Positions 9,574-18,166 of a stretch of DNA of 64,000 nucleotides are shown one piece after another. The number at the start of each line of letters is the position of its first letter. The first letter of the stretch is position 1. The notes beneath the pieces are model-generated. The model searched no databases. It saw only the letters and a program-made list of their open reading frames with translations, and was not told where the DNA came from. The position numbers and the translations under genes are program-made. The stretch lies in assembly GCF_000215105.1 (NCBI RefSeq), contig NC_015588.1, forward strand, positions 3,100,001-3,164,000. Reading direction: 5' to 3'. This DNA is from Isoptericola variabilis 225. GTDB taxonomy: Bacteria; Actinomycetota; Actinomycetes; Actinomycetales; Cellulomonadaceae.

Positions 9574-10551
9574 GTGCGAGCGGTGACGATATCGGCAGCA
9601 GGCGCCTCGAGGAAACTCACCCTATCCCAGGTGAACCTGCGCGAACCGGACGCCGGAGAGGTCGCGATCGACGTCGTGGCGGCGGGCGTCAACCGCGCTG
9701 ACCTGCTGCAACGGGCAGGTCAGTACCCCCCGCCCCCCGGTGCGCCCGAGTGGCCGGGACTCGAGGTCTCCGGTGTGGTCTCGGGCGTCGGACCCGGCGT
9801 GTCGTCCTGGCGTGTCGGCGACGAGGTCGTCGCGCTGCTCGAGGGCGGCGGGTACGCGGAGCGCGTGGTGGTGCGCGAGACGCAGGTGCTGCCTGCGCCC
9901 GACGGCGTCGACCTGGTCGACGCCGCGGGCCTCCCCGAGGCCGTGTGCACCGCGTGGACCAACCTCGTCGACACGGCCCGCCTCACCGCCGGCGAGTGGG
10001 TCCTGGTGCACGGCGGCTCGGGCGGCGTCGGCTCCGTCGCGGTCCAGCTCGCGACGGCGCTCGGCGCGCACGTCGTCGCGACGGCGGGCGGGCCGGAGCG
10101 CGCCGCGCGGTGCGTCGAGCTCGGTGCGGTCGCCGGTCTTGACCACCGCCGCGACGACTTCGTCGCCGGCGTCCGGTCCGCCTCCTCGGGCCACGGGGCC
10201 GACGTCGTGCTCGACGTCGTCGGCGCGAAGTACCTGCCGGACAACGTCCGCGTCCTCGCGCCGGGCGGGCGCCTCGTCGTCATCGGGCTCCAGAAGGGCC
10301 GGCGCGGCGAGCTCGACCTCGGCGCGCTCATGTCCAAGCGCGCCCAGGTGACCGGCACGACGCTGCGTTCGCGCTCCGCCGAGGAGAAGGCCGCGATCGT
10401 CGCGGCCGTGCGCGAGCACGTGTGGCCCATGGTCGCGGACGGCCGGGTGCGGCCCGTCGTGCACGCGCGTCTGCCGCTCGCCGAGGCCGAGGCCGCGCAG
10501 GACCTGCTCGCCTCCGGTGAGGCCTTCGGGAAGGTCCTGCTCCTGCCCTGA
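9574..10551 (+). CDS. NAD(P)H:quinone oxidoreductase (QOR, MDR superfamily)
   Basis: 325-aa medium-chain dehydrogenase/reductase of the quinone oxidoreductase type, probably a one- or two-electron reducer of quinones or other enone compounds using NADPH. The order is an N-terminal GroES-like half (GVNRADLLQRAGQYPPPPGAPEWPGLEVSG), then a Rossmann half with the GGSGGVGSVAVQLA dinucleotide motif. The zinc ligands of alcohol dehydrogenases are absent, as in QORs. Start GTG 9574 is placed by the TAGGCT hexamer 8 nt upstream and by the family N terminus. The gene is divergent from cvnA. The physiological substrate cannot be read from the sequence. Confidence 0.88.
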   Translation: MRAVTISAAGASRKLTLSQVNLREPDAGEVAIDVVAAGVNRADLLQRAGQYPPPPGAPEWPGLEVSGVVSGVGPGVSSWRVGDEVVALLEGGGYAERVVVRETQVLPAPDGVDLVDAAGLPEAVCTAWTNLVDTARLTAGEWVLVHGGSGGVGSVAVQLATALGAHVVATAGGPERAARCVELGAVAGLDHRRDDFVAGVRSASSGHGADVVLDVVGAKYLPDNVRVLAPGGRLVVIGLQKGRRGELDLGALMSKRAQVTGTTLRSRSAEEKAAIVAAVREHVWPMVADGRVRPVVHARLPLAEAEAAQDLLASGEAFGKVLLLP

Positions 10552-10583
10552 CGCGGGGGCCCGGCTTGGGACAGACTGGTGCC

Positions 10584-11189
10584 ATGACGGACCGCGACGT
10601 GAGCACCCCGGACGAGACCGCGCAGGCCGACCCCGCCACCGAGGACGGCCGCACCGAGCAGCACCCGCGGGTGGTGACGCCCGACGGCACCGAGGTCCCG
10701 ACCGAGGCACCGGCCGAGGGCGAGGCGGACGAGGACGACGAGACCTCGCGCATCGAGGAGCCCGCGAAGGTCATGCGCATCGGCGGCATGATCAAGCGCC
10801 TGCTCGACGAGGTGCGCGACGCCCCGCTCGACGAGGCGGCCCGCACCCGGCTCGCCGAGATCCACGAGCGCTCGATCCACGAGCTCGAGGACGGGCTGTC
10901 GCCCGACCTGGTCGAGGAGCTGCACCGCATCACGCTGCCGTTCAGCGACGACGGCGCCCCGTCGGACGCCGAGCTGCGCGTCGCCCAGGCGCAGCTCGTC
11001 GGCTGGCTCGAGGGGCTGTTCCACGGCATCCAGACCGCGCTCGTCGCGCAGCAGATGGCGGCGCAGGCCCAGCTCTCGCAGATGCGCCGGCAGCTCCCGC
11101 CGGGGGCGCACCCGGCCCTGTTCGGCCCCGGCGGTCCCGGCCAGCACCGGCCCGAGGACGGCCGCCCCTCGCCGGGCCAGTACCTCTGA
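10584..11189 (+). CDS. bpa: Bacterial proteasome activator Bpa (PafE)
   Basis: 201-aa protein matching the Bpa/PafE family (DUF2587). This ATP-independent ring activator opens the actinobacterial 20S proteasome gate. The N-terminal 65 residues are acidic and disordered. The helical core runs from VMRIGGMIKRLLDEVRDAPLDEAARTRL to the FHGIQTALVAQQMAAQAQL helix. The last four residues are GQYL, the C-terminal HbYX-type motif that docks into the proteasome alpha ring, as in mycobacterial PafE. Start ATG 10584; an in-frame TTG 18 nt upstream is less likely. It lies 32 nt after the oxidoreductase gene. It implies that the genome encodes a 20S proteasome elsewhere. Confidence 0.93.
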   Translation: MTDRDVSTPDETAQADPATEDGRTEQHPRVVTPDGTEVPTEAPAEGEADEDDETSRIEEPAKVMRIGGMIKRLLDEVRDAPLDEAARTRLAEIHERSIHELEDGLSPDLVEELHRITLPFSDDGAPSDAELRVAQAQLVGWLEGLFHGIQTALVAQQMAAQAQLSQMRRQLPPGAHPALFGPGGPGQHRPEDGRPSPGQYL

Positions 11190-11217
11190 CGCGCGGCGGC
11201 CGCGCGGTGCCCGGCCG

Positions 11218-12117
11218 CTACCGCGCGGTCGCGGTCATCGCGATCGCGCCCGAGATGAGCGCGAGCCCCACGAGCTCGGGCCAGCTCGGCACCTGGCCGA
11301 GGACGACGGCGCCGACGACGACGGCGGTCGCGGGCAGCAGGGCGAGCAGCACGGAGAACGTCGCCGTGCCCACGCGACGCAGCACGACCTGGTCGAGCAC
11401 GTACGGGACGACCGACGAGCACACCGCCACGACCAGGAGGAACGCGAGCAGACCGACGTCGGGCACGACCGTGGTGACCGACCCGCCGAAGAACGGGGCG
11501 AAGACGACGGCCCCCGCGAGCATGCCGACCGCGAGCCCGTCGATGCCCGAGCCCGCGGCCCCGGCGACCCGCTTGCCCAGGACGATGTAGCCTGCCCAGC
11601 AGGCCGCGGCGACGAAGATGGCCGCGAGGCCGATCACGACGTCGGCGCGCTCGAGGTCGGACTCGAGCGTGATGCCGGCGAGCAGGACGACGCCGGCCGC
11701 GGCGACGACGATCGCGCCCCGCTCGCGCCAGCCGCGCCCGGTGACCGCCGCGACCGCGACCGGTCCGCAGAACTCGATCGCGACCGCGACGCCGAGCGGC
11801 AGGTGGTCGATGCCCACGTAGAAGACGATGTTCATCGCCGCGAGGACCACGCCGAACAACGAGGCCCAGGCGAGCTGCCGGCGCGTCCACGCCCGGCGCC
11901 ACGGGCGGCGCCACGCGAGCAGCACGACGGCGGCCAGCACGATGCGCCACCAGCTCACGGTGGGTGCACCGAGCGTCTCGAAGAGCCCGACGGCGACCGC
12001 GGCGCCCAGGTACAGCGTCAGGCCCGACACCACGAAGAGCGCCGGCGCCGGCACGCGGTCGAGCGGTCCGGCGGCGACGGCGGGCGGGCTCGGGGGCGTG
12101 GCGGGCGCGGAGGACAC
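11218..12117 (-). CDS. EamA-family metabolite exporter (RhtA-like)
   Basis: 299-aa drug/metabolite transporter superfamily protein with about ten hydrophobic segments in two EamA repeats (residues about 25-150 and 165-295). Pro/Ala-rich residues precede the first helix. The overall pattern (SWWRIVLAAVVLL, then AMNIVFYVGIDHLPLGVAVAIEFCGPV) is closest to the RhtA threonine/homoserine exporter group. Start GTG 12117 lies 6 nt after a TAGGCT hexamer. It converges with bpa. The substrate is not determinable here; amino acid export is the family expectation. Confidence 0.85.
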   Translation of the reverse strand: MSSAPATPPSPPAVAAGPLDRVPAPALFVVSGLTLYLGAAVAVGLFETLGAPTVSWWRIVLAAVVLLAWRRPWRRAWTRRQLAWASLFGVVLAAMNIVFYVGIDHLPLGVAVAIEFCGPVAVAAVTGRGWRERGAIVVAAAGVVLLAGITLESDLERADVVIGLAAIFVAAACWAGYIVLGKRVAGAAGSGIDGLAVGMLAGAVVFAPFFGGSVTTVVPDVGLLAFLLVVAVCSSVVPYVLDQVVLRRVGTATFSVLLALLPATAVVVGAVVLGQVPSWPELVGLALISGAIAMTATAR

Positions 12118-12123
12118 GCGGGG

Positions 12124-12129
12124 AGCCTA
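12124..12129 (-). promoter_or_regulatory. -10 hexamer TAGGCT (leaderless start)
   Basis: On the minus strand TAGGCT ends 6 nt before GTG 12117. Confidence 0.55.
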
Positions 12130-12213
12130 CGCCGCGGCGCCGTGCGGAGCGCCCGCCCGCTCCGCGGCCCTCGACGCCGCGAGAGCGGATGTGAAGGAAA
12201 TGTCCATGAATGC

Positions 12214-12242
12214 TGGACGCCGGGTGTGCGGTCCTCTACTGT
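12214..12242 (+). promoter_or_regulatory. Promoter of the DUF805 gene
   Basis: TGGACG, 17-nt spacer, TACTGT (12237-12242). This leaves a 5' UTR of roughly 45 nt before ATG 12293. Confidence 0.5.
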
Positions 12243-12292
12243 CCGACGCGGCCGGGCGTCTCCGGCCGGTTCACCGACACAGTGAGGTCCGC

Positions 12293-12715
12293 ATGTCCTT
12301 CCTGGACGCCATCAAGTCCGTCTTCTCCAAGTACGCCACCTTCTCCGGCCGCGCCCGCCGTTCCGAGTTCTGGTACTGGGCCCTGTTCAACGTGCTCGTG
12401 GGCGCCGTCCTCGCCGCCCTCGCCGGCGCGACCGGCGGCTTCCAGATCGACCCCGTGACGGGTCTGCCGACCTACGGCGCCACCGGGATCCTCGCGAACC
12501 TGGTCTCCCTCGCGCTGCTCATCCCGTCGATCGCCGTGACCGTCCGCCGCCTGCACGACACCGACCGCAGCGGCTTCTGGTGGTTCATCGGCCTCGTGCC
12601 GTTCGTCGGCGGCATCGTCCTGCTCGTCTTCTGCGTGCTCGAGGGCACCCGTGGCCCGAACCGCTTCGGCGCCGACCCCAAGGGCGTGGAGACGACCGCA
12701 CCGGCCGCCGTCTGA
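12293..12715 (+). CDS. DUF805 small membrane protein
   Basis: 140-aa DUF805 protein with three to four membrane helices. Family hallmarks are the N-terminal KYATFSGRARRSEFWYW, the central VRRLHDTDRSGFWW and the C-terminal GPNRFGADP. DUF805 proteins are widespread inner-membrane proteins without an assigned biochemical role. It is transcribed alone from the promoter at 12214-12242 and ends at a strong bidirectional hairpin. Start ATG 12293 follows GTGAGGTCCGC, which contains a modest ribosome-binding site. Confidence 0.9.
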   Translation: MSFLDAIKSVFSKYATFSGRARRSEFWYWALFNVLVGAVLAALAGATGGFQIDPVTGLPTYGATGILANLVSLALLIPSIAVTVRRLHDTDRSGFWWFIGLVPFVGGIVLLVFCVLEGTRGPNRFGADPKGVETTAPAAV

Positions 12716-12740
12716 CGACCACGCGCGACCGCACCGCAGC

Positions 12741-12780
12741 ACGACGGCGGCCCGGGCACCTTCGCCCGGGCCGCCGTCGT
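12741..12780. terminator. Bidirectional terminator between convergent genes
   Basis: A 17-bp perfect stem, ACGACGGCGGCCCGGGC and its complement, around the 6-nt loop ACCTTC. It sits between the DUF805 gene and the sugar permease gene. Confidence 0.8.
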
Positions 12781-12794
12781 CGTCCGCGGGTCGC

Positions 12795-13751
12795 TCAGCC
12801 CTTGACCGCGCCCGCGAGCATGCCGCGGACGAAGTACCGCTGGAGCGCGACGAACACGACGAGCGGGACGATCATCGCGACGAACGCACCGGCCGTGAGC
12901 AGGTGCCAGTCGCCTCCGCGCGAGCCCGCGAGCTCGGCGATGGCCACCGTGATCGGCCGGTACGGCGTGTCGGTGAAGGTCAGGCCCACCAGCAGGTCGT
13001 TCCAGACCCACAGGAACTGGAAGATCCCGAAGGCCGCGATGGCCGGCACGAGCAGCGGGAAGAGCACCTGGAAGAAGATCTTCACGTGCCCCGCGCCGTC
13101 GACGCGGGCCGCCTCGACGAGCGAGCGCGGGATGTCCTTCATGAAGTTGTGCAGCAGGAAGATCGCCAGCGGCAGGGCGAAGATCGAGTGCGACAGCCAC
13201 ACGGTCCAGAACGTGCCGTTGACGCCCAGGTCGACGTAGTCCCGCAGCAGCGGGATCAGGGCCACCTGGAGCGGGACCACCTGGAGCGCGAACACCGCGA
13301 CGAAGAGGATCTCGCGGCCGCGGAACTCGATCCACGCGAACCCGTACGCGGCGAGCAGCGCGATGGTGATCGGGATGACGACCGCTGGCAGCGTGATGAC
13401 GATCGTGTTGACGAAGAACGTCGCCAGGTTGCCGGTGCCGTAGAGCGCCGTCTCGTAGTTCTCGGTCGTGAACTCGGCCTCGCCGTTGAACAGCCCGGGG
13501 ATGACGGTCCACCAGCCGGAGCGGCGGATGTCGAGCTCGGGCCGGAACGACGTGACGAGCAGGCCGACCGAGGGGATCGTCCACAGGATCGCGATGATGA
13601 TCGCCGTGAGCGACGCCCAGGGCGAGCTGAGCTTGCCCTTGGTGGCGATCGCGCGCTTCTCGAGCCGGCTGAGCTTGCGCGGCTGGGTCGCGGCGACCTC
13701 TTCGGCGGGCCTGGCGGTGACCGCCTGGCCGGGGGTCGGGGTGCTGGTCAT
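12795..13751 (-). CDS. Carbohydrate ABC transporter permease (MalG/AglG-like)
   Basis: 318-aa permease with six membrane helices and the binding-protein-dependent transport EAA loop (SLVEAARVDGAGHVKIFFQVLFPLL), in which the ATPase docks. A 40-residue basic cytoplasmic N terminus precedes the first helix. Start ATG 13751 overlaps the stop of the upstream permease by 4 nt. It is the last gene of a binding protein-permease-permease operon. No ATPase gene is nearby; in actinobacteria such systems commonly share a single MsiK-type ATPase encoded elsewhere (family knowledge, not seen here). Confidence 0.9.
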   Translation of the reverse strand: MTSTPTPGQAVTARPAEEVAATQPRKLSRLEKRAIATKGKLSSPWASLTAIIIAILWTIPSVGLLVTSFRPELDIRRSGWWTVIPGLFNGEAEFTTENYETALYGTGNLATFFVNTIVITLPAVVIPITIALLAAYGFAWIEFRGREILFVAVFALQVVPLQVALIPLLRDYVDLGVNGTFWTVWLSHSIFALPLAIFLLHNFMKDIPRSLVEAARVDGAGHVKIFFQVLFPLLVPAIAAFGIFQFLWVWNDLLVGLTFTDTPYRPITVAIAELAGSRGGDWHLLTAGAFVAMIVPLVVFVALQRYFVRGMLAGAVKG

Positions 13752-14737
13752 CGGATCTCCTCCGCCAGGCGCATCTGCCGCACGTTGTACGCGATGATCG
13801 GGATCACGAGGACGAACAGGAGCACGGCGAGGGCCGAGGCCAGCCCCTGGTTGTTCTGCCGGAACGCCTGCGTGTAGAACTCGTTCGCGACGACCTGCGT
13901 GCCGAACTGGCCGCCCGTCATGGTCCTGACGATGTCGAAGGCCTTGAGCGTCGCCATCGCGATCGTGGTGAGCACGACGACGAGAGCGGGCCGGATGCTC
14001 GGCACGGTGATGTACCGGAACATGCCGACGCCCGTGAGGCCGTCGAGCCGCGCCGCCTCGGTGATGTCGTCGGGGATCGCCTTGATCGCGGCCGAGAGCA
14101 CCGTCATCGCGAAACCGGTCTGGATCCAGATCATGACGACGATGAGGAAGGCGGTGTTCCACGGCTGCCCGATGAGGAACTGCTGCGGTGGCAGACCGAG
14201 CCACATGAGCACCTGGTTGAGCAGACCCGTCTGCTGGACGCCCGGCTGGTCGGGCCGGAACTCGTAGACGAACTTCCAGATGATCGACGCGCCGACCATG
14301 GAGATCGCCATGGGGACGAAGATGAGCGCCTTGGCGAGGCGCTCGAAGCGCGTGCGGTCGACCAGGACGGCGTACACGAGGCCGATGACCGTGCTCAGCA
14401 GCGGCGCGAGGATGACCCACGCGGCGGTGACGAGGAGCACGCGCTGGAACTGCGGCTGCGTGAACGAGGCCGTGTAGTTGTCGAAGCCGACGAACGCGGT
14501 GCCGTTGCGGTTGAAGAACGAGTTCCAGAGCGTGATGAGCGCCGGCCGCATGAGGCCGTACGCGAGCAGCAGCAGCGCGGGGCCGACGAAGCCGACCGCG
14601 ACGACCCACGAGGGGATCCGCTTGGGCCGGTCCACGAGGAACAGGATCAGCCCCATGACGACGACGAACAGCAGGATCGCCACCACCATGACGGCGAACT
14701 TCTCACCGACGTTGCTCGGTTCGAGGAGCCAGGTCAC
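13748..14737 (-). CDS. Carbohydrate ABC transporter permease (MalF/AglF-like)
   Basis: 329-aa permease. An extra N-terminal helix (residues about 15-35) is followed by the six-helix core. The EAA loop is DITEAARLDGLTGVGMFRYITVPSI. The combination WNSFFNRNGTAFVGFDNYTASF between the first core helices resembles AglF-type alpha-glucoside permeases. Start ATG 14737 is preceded by GGAGAACATC-type sequence. It is separated from the binding-protein gene by a strong hairpin (14763-14813), so it is probably transcribed at a lower level than that gene. Confidence 0.9.
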   Translation of the reverse strand: MTWLLEPSNVGEKFAVMVVAILLFVVVMGLILFLVDRPKRIPSWVVAVGFVGPALLLLAYGLMRPALITLWNSFFNRNGTAFVGFDNYTASFTQPQFQRVLLVTAAWVILAPLLSTVIGLVYAVLVDRTRFERLAKALIFVPMAISMVGASIIWKFVYEFRPDQPGVQQTGLLNQVLMWLGLPPQQFLIGQPWNTAFLIVVMIWIQTGFAMTVLSAAIKAIPDDITEAARLDGLTGVGMFRYITVPSIRPALVVVLTTIAMATLKAFDIVRTMTGGQFGTQVVANEFYTQAFRQNNQGLASALAVLLFVLVIPIIAYNVRQMRLAEEIR

Positions 14738-14762
14738 CGATGTTCTCCTTCAAGACGACGAG

Positions 14763-14813
14763 GGCCGGGCCGCCGGTCCCGCGGCGCGCTGCCGCGGGAC
14801 CGGCGGTCCGGCC
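14763..14813 (-). terminator. Intra-operon hairpin between binding protein and permeases
   Basis: A stem of more than 20 bp (GGCCGGACCGCCGGTCCCGC on the minus strand, paired with its near-complement) around a 5-nt loop. Its position just after the substrate-binding-protein gene fits a partial terminator or mRNA-stabilising hairpin that keeps binding protein in excess over permease. Confidence 0.7.
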
Positions 14814-14820
14814 GTGGTGG

Positions 14821-16224
14821 CTACTGGGGCCAGCTGTTCTCGATCTGGTCCACGACCTCCTGCGTGTCGGCACCCGTGAACCAGTTGACCATGCCGGTCC
14901 AGAACGTCCCGGCCCCGACCTCGCCGGGCATGAGGTCGGACGCGTCGAAGCGGATCACCGCGTTCGGGTCGGCGAGGATCTCGTAGGAGAGCTTGTCGAA
15001 CTCGGTCGCCAGGTTCTCCGGGTCGAGGCCCGTGTTCGCGCTGACCCAGCCGCCGTTCGGCGTGGCGAGGGCCTTCTGGTTCGCCCAGTCCGGGCTCGCC
15101 AGGTAGGTCTGGAACGCCTGCACCTCAGGACGGTCGTTGAAGGCCGCGACGAACTCGCCGCCGCCGAGGACCGGGCGGACGTCCGTCTGGTCGGTCGGCA
15201 GGTAGAACGCGTAGACGTCGCCGTCCGGGGCGACCTCGGTGCCCTCGGGCCACTGCGTCTGGTAGTAGTTCGCGGCGCGGTGCATCCAGCACGAGCCCTC
15301 GAGGATCGGGTAGCCCGCGTCGGTCCACGGCGTCGTCGCGATCGAGTCGACGCCGCCGAGGCCGCCGTTGACGTAGGCCGGGTTCTTGAGGATCTCGCCC
15401 GCCGTCTCGAACGCATCGACGATCTGCGGGTCGTTGAACGGGATCTCGTGGGTGTACCACTGGTCGTAGACCTCGGGGCCCGCGGTGCGGAGCACGACGT
15501 CCTCGATCCAGTCGGTGGCGGGCCAGCCGGTCGCGTCGCCGGACTCCACGCCGGCGCACCACGGGATCGCGCCCGAGTCGGCGATCTGCTGGGTGAGGTC
15601 CATCATGTCGGACCACGTCTCGGGGACCTCGTAGCCGGCGTCCTCGAACATCGCGGGCGAGTACCACACGAAGGACTTGACGTTCGCGCCGAGCGGGGCG
15701 GCGTAGAACGTGCCGTCGACCGTGCCGTACTCCTTCCAGGACTCGTTGAAGAACTCGTCGACGTTCGCGACCGTCTGCTCGGGAGCCGGGACGATGGCGT
15801 CGGGGAAGTCGTTCACGATCGTGTTGAGCAGGCCGGGCTGCGGCAGGTAGGCGATGTCGGGCGCGTTGCCCGCCTGGAGCCGGACGAGCAGCTGCGCCTC
15901 GAACTCGCGCGAGCCCTCGTACTCGACCGTCACGCCGGTGCACTCCTCGAACGCGTCGTAGGAGGCCTCCTGCTGCTCGGCCTCCGGCTCGACGATCGAG
16001 GTGTAGACGCTGACCGTCGTGCCCTCGAGGTCGCCGAACTCCTCGTACGCCGCGCAGTCGATGTCCTCGGCGGTTCCGCCGCCGCCTTCACCGCCGCCAC
16101 CGCCACCGCCGCCACCTTCGCCGTCGCCGCCGCCACCGCACGCGGCGAGGACGAGTGCGAGACCGGCGCCTCCTGCCACGAGCGCCATGCTCCTCCGGCG
16201 CGCCGTCGTCGTTCGTCTGGTCAT
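14821..16224 (-). CDS. Carbohydrate ABC transporter substrate-binding lipoprotein
   Basis: 467-aa extracellular solute-binding protein of the sugar-binding family 1 (AglE-like) type. The signal peptide (MTRRTTTARRRSMALVAGG, hydrophobic core) ends in lipobox LAAC, so it should be lipid-anchored. A glycine-rich linker follows the Cys, then a two-lobe binding protein. Start ATG 16224 gives the proper lipoprotein leader; an ATG 32 codons upstream would bury it. It is the first gene of the importer operon and is divergent from map. The substrate is a sugar or oligosaccharide by family; the exact one is unknown. Confidence 0.9.
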   Translation of the reverse strand: MTRRTTTARRRSMALVAGGAGLALVLAACGGGGDGEGGGGGGGGGEGGGGTAEDIDCAAYEEFGDLEGTTVSVYTSIVEPEAEQQEASYDAFEECTGVTVEYEGSREFEAQLLVRLQAGNAPDIAYLPQPGLLNTIVNDFPDAIVPAPEQTVANVDEFFNESWKEYGTVDGTFYAAPLGANVKSFVWYSPAMFEDAGYEVPETWSDMMDLTQQIADSGAIPWCAGVESGDATGWPATDWIEDVVLRTAGPEVYDQWYTHEIPFNDPQIVDAFETAGEILKNPAYVNGGLGGVDSIATTPWTDAGYPILEGSCWMHRAANYYQTQWPEGTEVAPDGDVYAFYLPTDQTDVRPVLGGGEFVAAFNDRPEVQAFQTYLASPDWANQKALATPNGGWVSANTGLDPENLATEFDKLSYEILADPNAVIRFDASDLMPGEVGAGTFWTGMVNWFTGADTQEVVDQIENSWPQ

Positions 16225-16446
16225 CCCTAACCCCTCCACTGCGTCGTGGGCCCGTCGGCGGGGATCACCGCCGGCGGTCCGGTGCGGCCAGGCACGAGAC
16301 ACAGGGGCTGACCAGTGCACACGTGCCTGTCCTGAGTCGACCGCAGGTCACGTGGTGTGCGCAACCGGAACACGGGCGAAGTCGGGTCACGACTCGGTGA
16401 CGATCCGTGACACCCTTGTGCCATCCCCTGCACGGAAAGGACCACC

Positions 16447-17229
16447 ATGATCGAGCTGAGGACCCCGCGCGAGATCGAGGAGATGCGCCCCGCCGGACGT
16501 TTCGTCGCGGAGGTGCTGACCGCGGTCCGCGAGGCCGCGCGCGTGGGGACGAACCTGCTGGAGCTCGACGAGCTCGCGCACCGGATGATCAAGGAGCGCG
16601 GCGCGGAGTCCTGCTACATCGACTACCACCCGTCGTTCGGCGCGATGCCGTTCGGCAAGGTCATCTGCACGTCGGTCAACGACGCCGTCCTGCACGGCCT
16701 GCCGCACGACTACGCGCTGCGCGACGGCGACCTGCTGAGCATCGACTTCGCCGTGGCGGTCGACGGCTGGGTCGCCGACTCGGCCCTGTCGTTCGTCGTC
16801 GGGACGTCGCCCACGCCCGAGCGCGCGGCGGCCGACGAGAAGCTCATCCGGACGACCGAGGTCGCGCTCGAGGCCGGCATCGCGGCCGCCCGGCCGGGCA
16901 ACAAGATCGGTGACGTCTCGGCCGCGATCGCCGCCGTCGCGCGCGAGGCGGGCTACTCGATCAACACGGACTTCGGCGGCCACGGCGTCGGCCGCACGAT
17001 GCACGGCGACCCCCACGTGCCGAACGACGGCCGCCCCGGCCGCGGGTTCCCGCTGCGGCCCGGCCTCGTCGTCGCGATCGAGCCGTGGTTCCTCGAGACG
17101 ACCGACGAGATCTACACCGACCCCGACGGCTGGACGCTCCGGTCGGTCGACGGGTCGCGCGGTGCGCACAGCGAGCACACCATCGCGATCACCGAGGACG
17201 GCCCGATCGTCCTCACCGCCCGCGACTGA
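16447..17229 (+). CDS. map: Methionine aminopeptidase, type I
   Basis: 260-aa type I methionine aminopeptidase, which removes the initiator methionine from nascent proteins in the cytoplasm. All five metal ligands are in place: D100, D111, H179, E212 and E243, in contexts SIDFAV, VADSAL, GGHGVG, AIEPW and HSEHT. Length and spacing match the E. coli-type core without an extra zinc finger. Start ATG 16447 has GGAAAGGACC upstream. It stands alone: the left neighbour is divergent and the right neighbour convergent, across a 20-bp tandem repeat that starts right at the map stop. It is probably one of two or more map paralogues in this genome, as is usual in actinobacteria. Confidence 0.95.
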   Translation: MIELRTPREIEEMRPAGRFVAEVLTAVREAARVGTNLLELDELAHRMIKERGAESCYIDYHPSFGAMPFGKVICTSVNDAVLHGLPHDYALRDGDLLSIDFAVAVDGWVADSALSFVVGTSPTPERAAADEKLIRTTEVALEAGIAAARPGNKIGDVSAAIAAVAREAGYSINTDFGGHGVGRTMHGDPHVPNDGRPGRGFPLRPGLVVAIEPWFLETTDEIYTDPDGWTLRSVDGSRGAHSEHTIAITEDGPIVLTARD

Positions 17230-17350
17230 CGCCGAGGGACGCGCTACCTCGGCGCGCGGTGCGCTACCTCGGCGCGCGGTGCGCTACCTCGGCGCGCGGT
17301 GCGCTACCTCGGCGGGAAGTGCGCTACCTCGGCGAGGGACGCGCTACGTC
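17229..17350. repeat. 20-bp tandem repeat array between convergent genes
   Basis: Five full units with an exact 20-bp period (17241-17340). Three are identical (GCGCTACCTCGGCGCGCGGT) and two vary in the last 6 bases. Partial units lie on both sides. The right-hand partial unit contains CTA (17344-17346), which is the TAG stop of the minus-strand HAD gene. The same unit type recurs at 57162-57252. Confidence 0.9.
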
Positions 17351-18153
17351 GCGAGGAGGGTGCGCAGGAACTGCGCGGCGCCGTCGTCCTCGATGGTGCC
17401 GGTGACCTCGTCGGCGGCCTCCTTGACCACCGGGTCGGCGTGGCCCATGGCGACGCCGCGCGCGGCCCAGCGCAGCATCTCGACGTCGTTGCGCCCGTCG
17501 CCGAGCGCCACGGTGCGGTGCGGCTGCACGTGCACGCGGCGGCGCACCTGCTCGAGCGCGGTCGCCTTGCTCACGCCGAGCGGGGCGAGGTCCATCCAGG
17601 CGGTCCACCCGACGGCGTAGGTGACGTCGTCGAGCCCGAGGCGCTCGACGAGCTCGTGGAACTGCTCGCTCGTCGACTCCGGGCTGCGCACGACGACGCG
17701 CGTGACCTCCTCGGACCACAGGTCCTCGAAGTCGACGACGCGGTGCTGCCCGTCGAGCTCGCCCTCGGGGAACAGCGCGTTCATGCGGAAGCCGACGCCG
17801 AGGTCCTCGACGGCGTACCGCGCGTCCGGCAGCTCCTCGCGCAGAAGACGCAGCGCGGGCGCCGGGTCGAACGTGACGACGTCCTCGAGCGTCCACCCCT
17901 GGGGCTCGTCGGGGTCGAGGCGGACGGTCACCGACCCGTTGGAGGCGACCATGAGCCCGGTGCCGATGCCGAGCTCGGCCGCGACCGGCGTCATGGCGAT
18001 GAGCGAGCGGCCCGAGGCCAGGACGACCTCGTGACCGGCGTCGCGCACCTCGGCGACCGCGCGGCGCACCTCGTCGGTCAGCGTGCCGTCGTAGTGCAGC
18101 AGCGTCCCGTCGATGTCGAGCGCGACGAGGAGACGGTCTTCCGAGGCGGTCAT
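17344..18153 (-). CDS. HAD-superfamily phosphatase (Cof/IIB type)
   Basis: 269-aa haloacid dehalogenase-type hydrolase. Motif I is DIDGTLL (nucleophile D13, acid D15). The serine motif is LASGRS, the lysine motif lies in GVSKATALEQV, and motif IV is ALGDGRNDVEML. The large cap between motifs II and III places it in the Cof (IIB) subgroup, whose members dephosphorylate sugar phosphates, phosphosugar nucleotides or pyridoxal phosphate. The substrate is not predictable. It lies 13 nt after serS on the same strand, probably co-transcribed. Its stop codon falls inside the 20-bp repeat array. Start ATG 18153. Confidence 0.88.
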   Translation of the reverse strand: MTASEDRLLVALDIDGTLLHYDGTLTDEVRRAVAEVRDAGHEVVLASGRSLIAMTPVAAELGIGTGLMVASNGSVTVRLDPDEPQGWTLEDVVTFDPAPALRLLREELPDARYAVEDLGVGFRMNALFPEGELDGQHRVVDFEDLWSEEVTRVVVRSPESTSEQFHELVERLGLDDVTYAVGWTAWMDLAPLGVSKATALEQVRRRVHVQPHRTVALGDGRNDVEMLRWAARGVAMGHADPVVKEAADEVTGTIEDDGAAQFLRTLLAT

Positions 18154-18166
18154 GGCTGCGCCGGCC

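Noticed and set aside
16380..16415. GTCAC...GTGAC inverted repeats upstream of map and of the sugar-binding protein
   Set aside because: Short half-sites in GC-rich DNA and no matching second site; not enough to call an operator.
17229..17350. Tandem repeats considered as a CRISPR array
   Set aside because: Units are contiguous with a 20-bp period and no unique spacers, and there are no cas genes.
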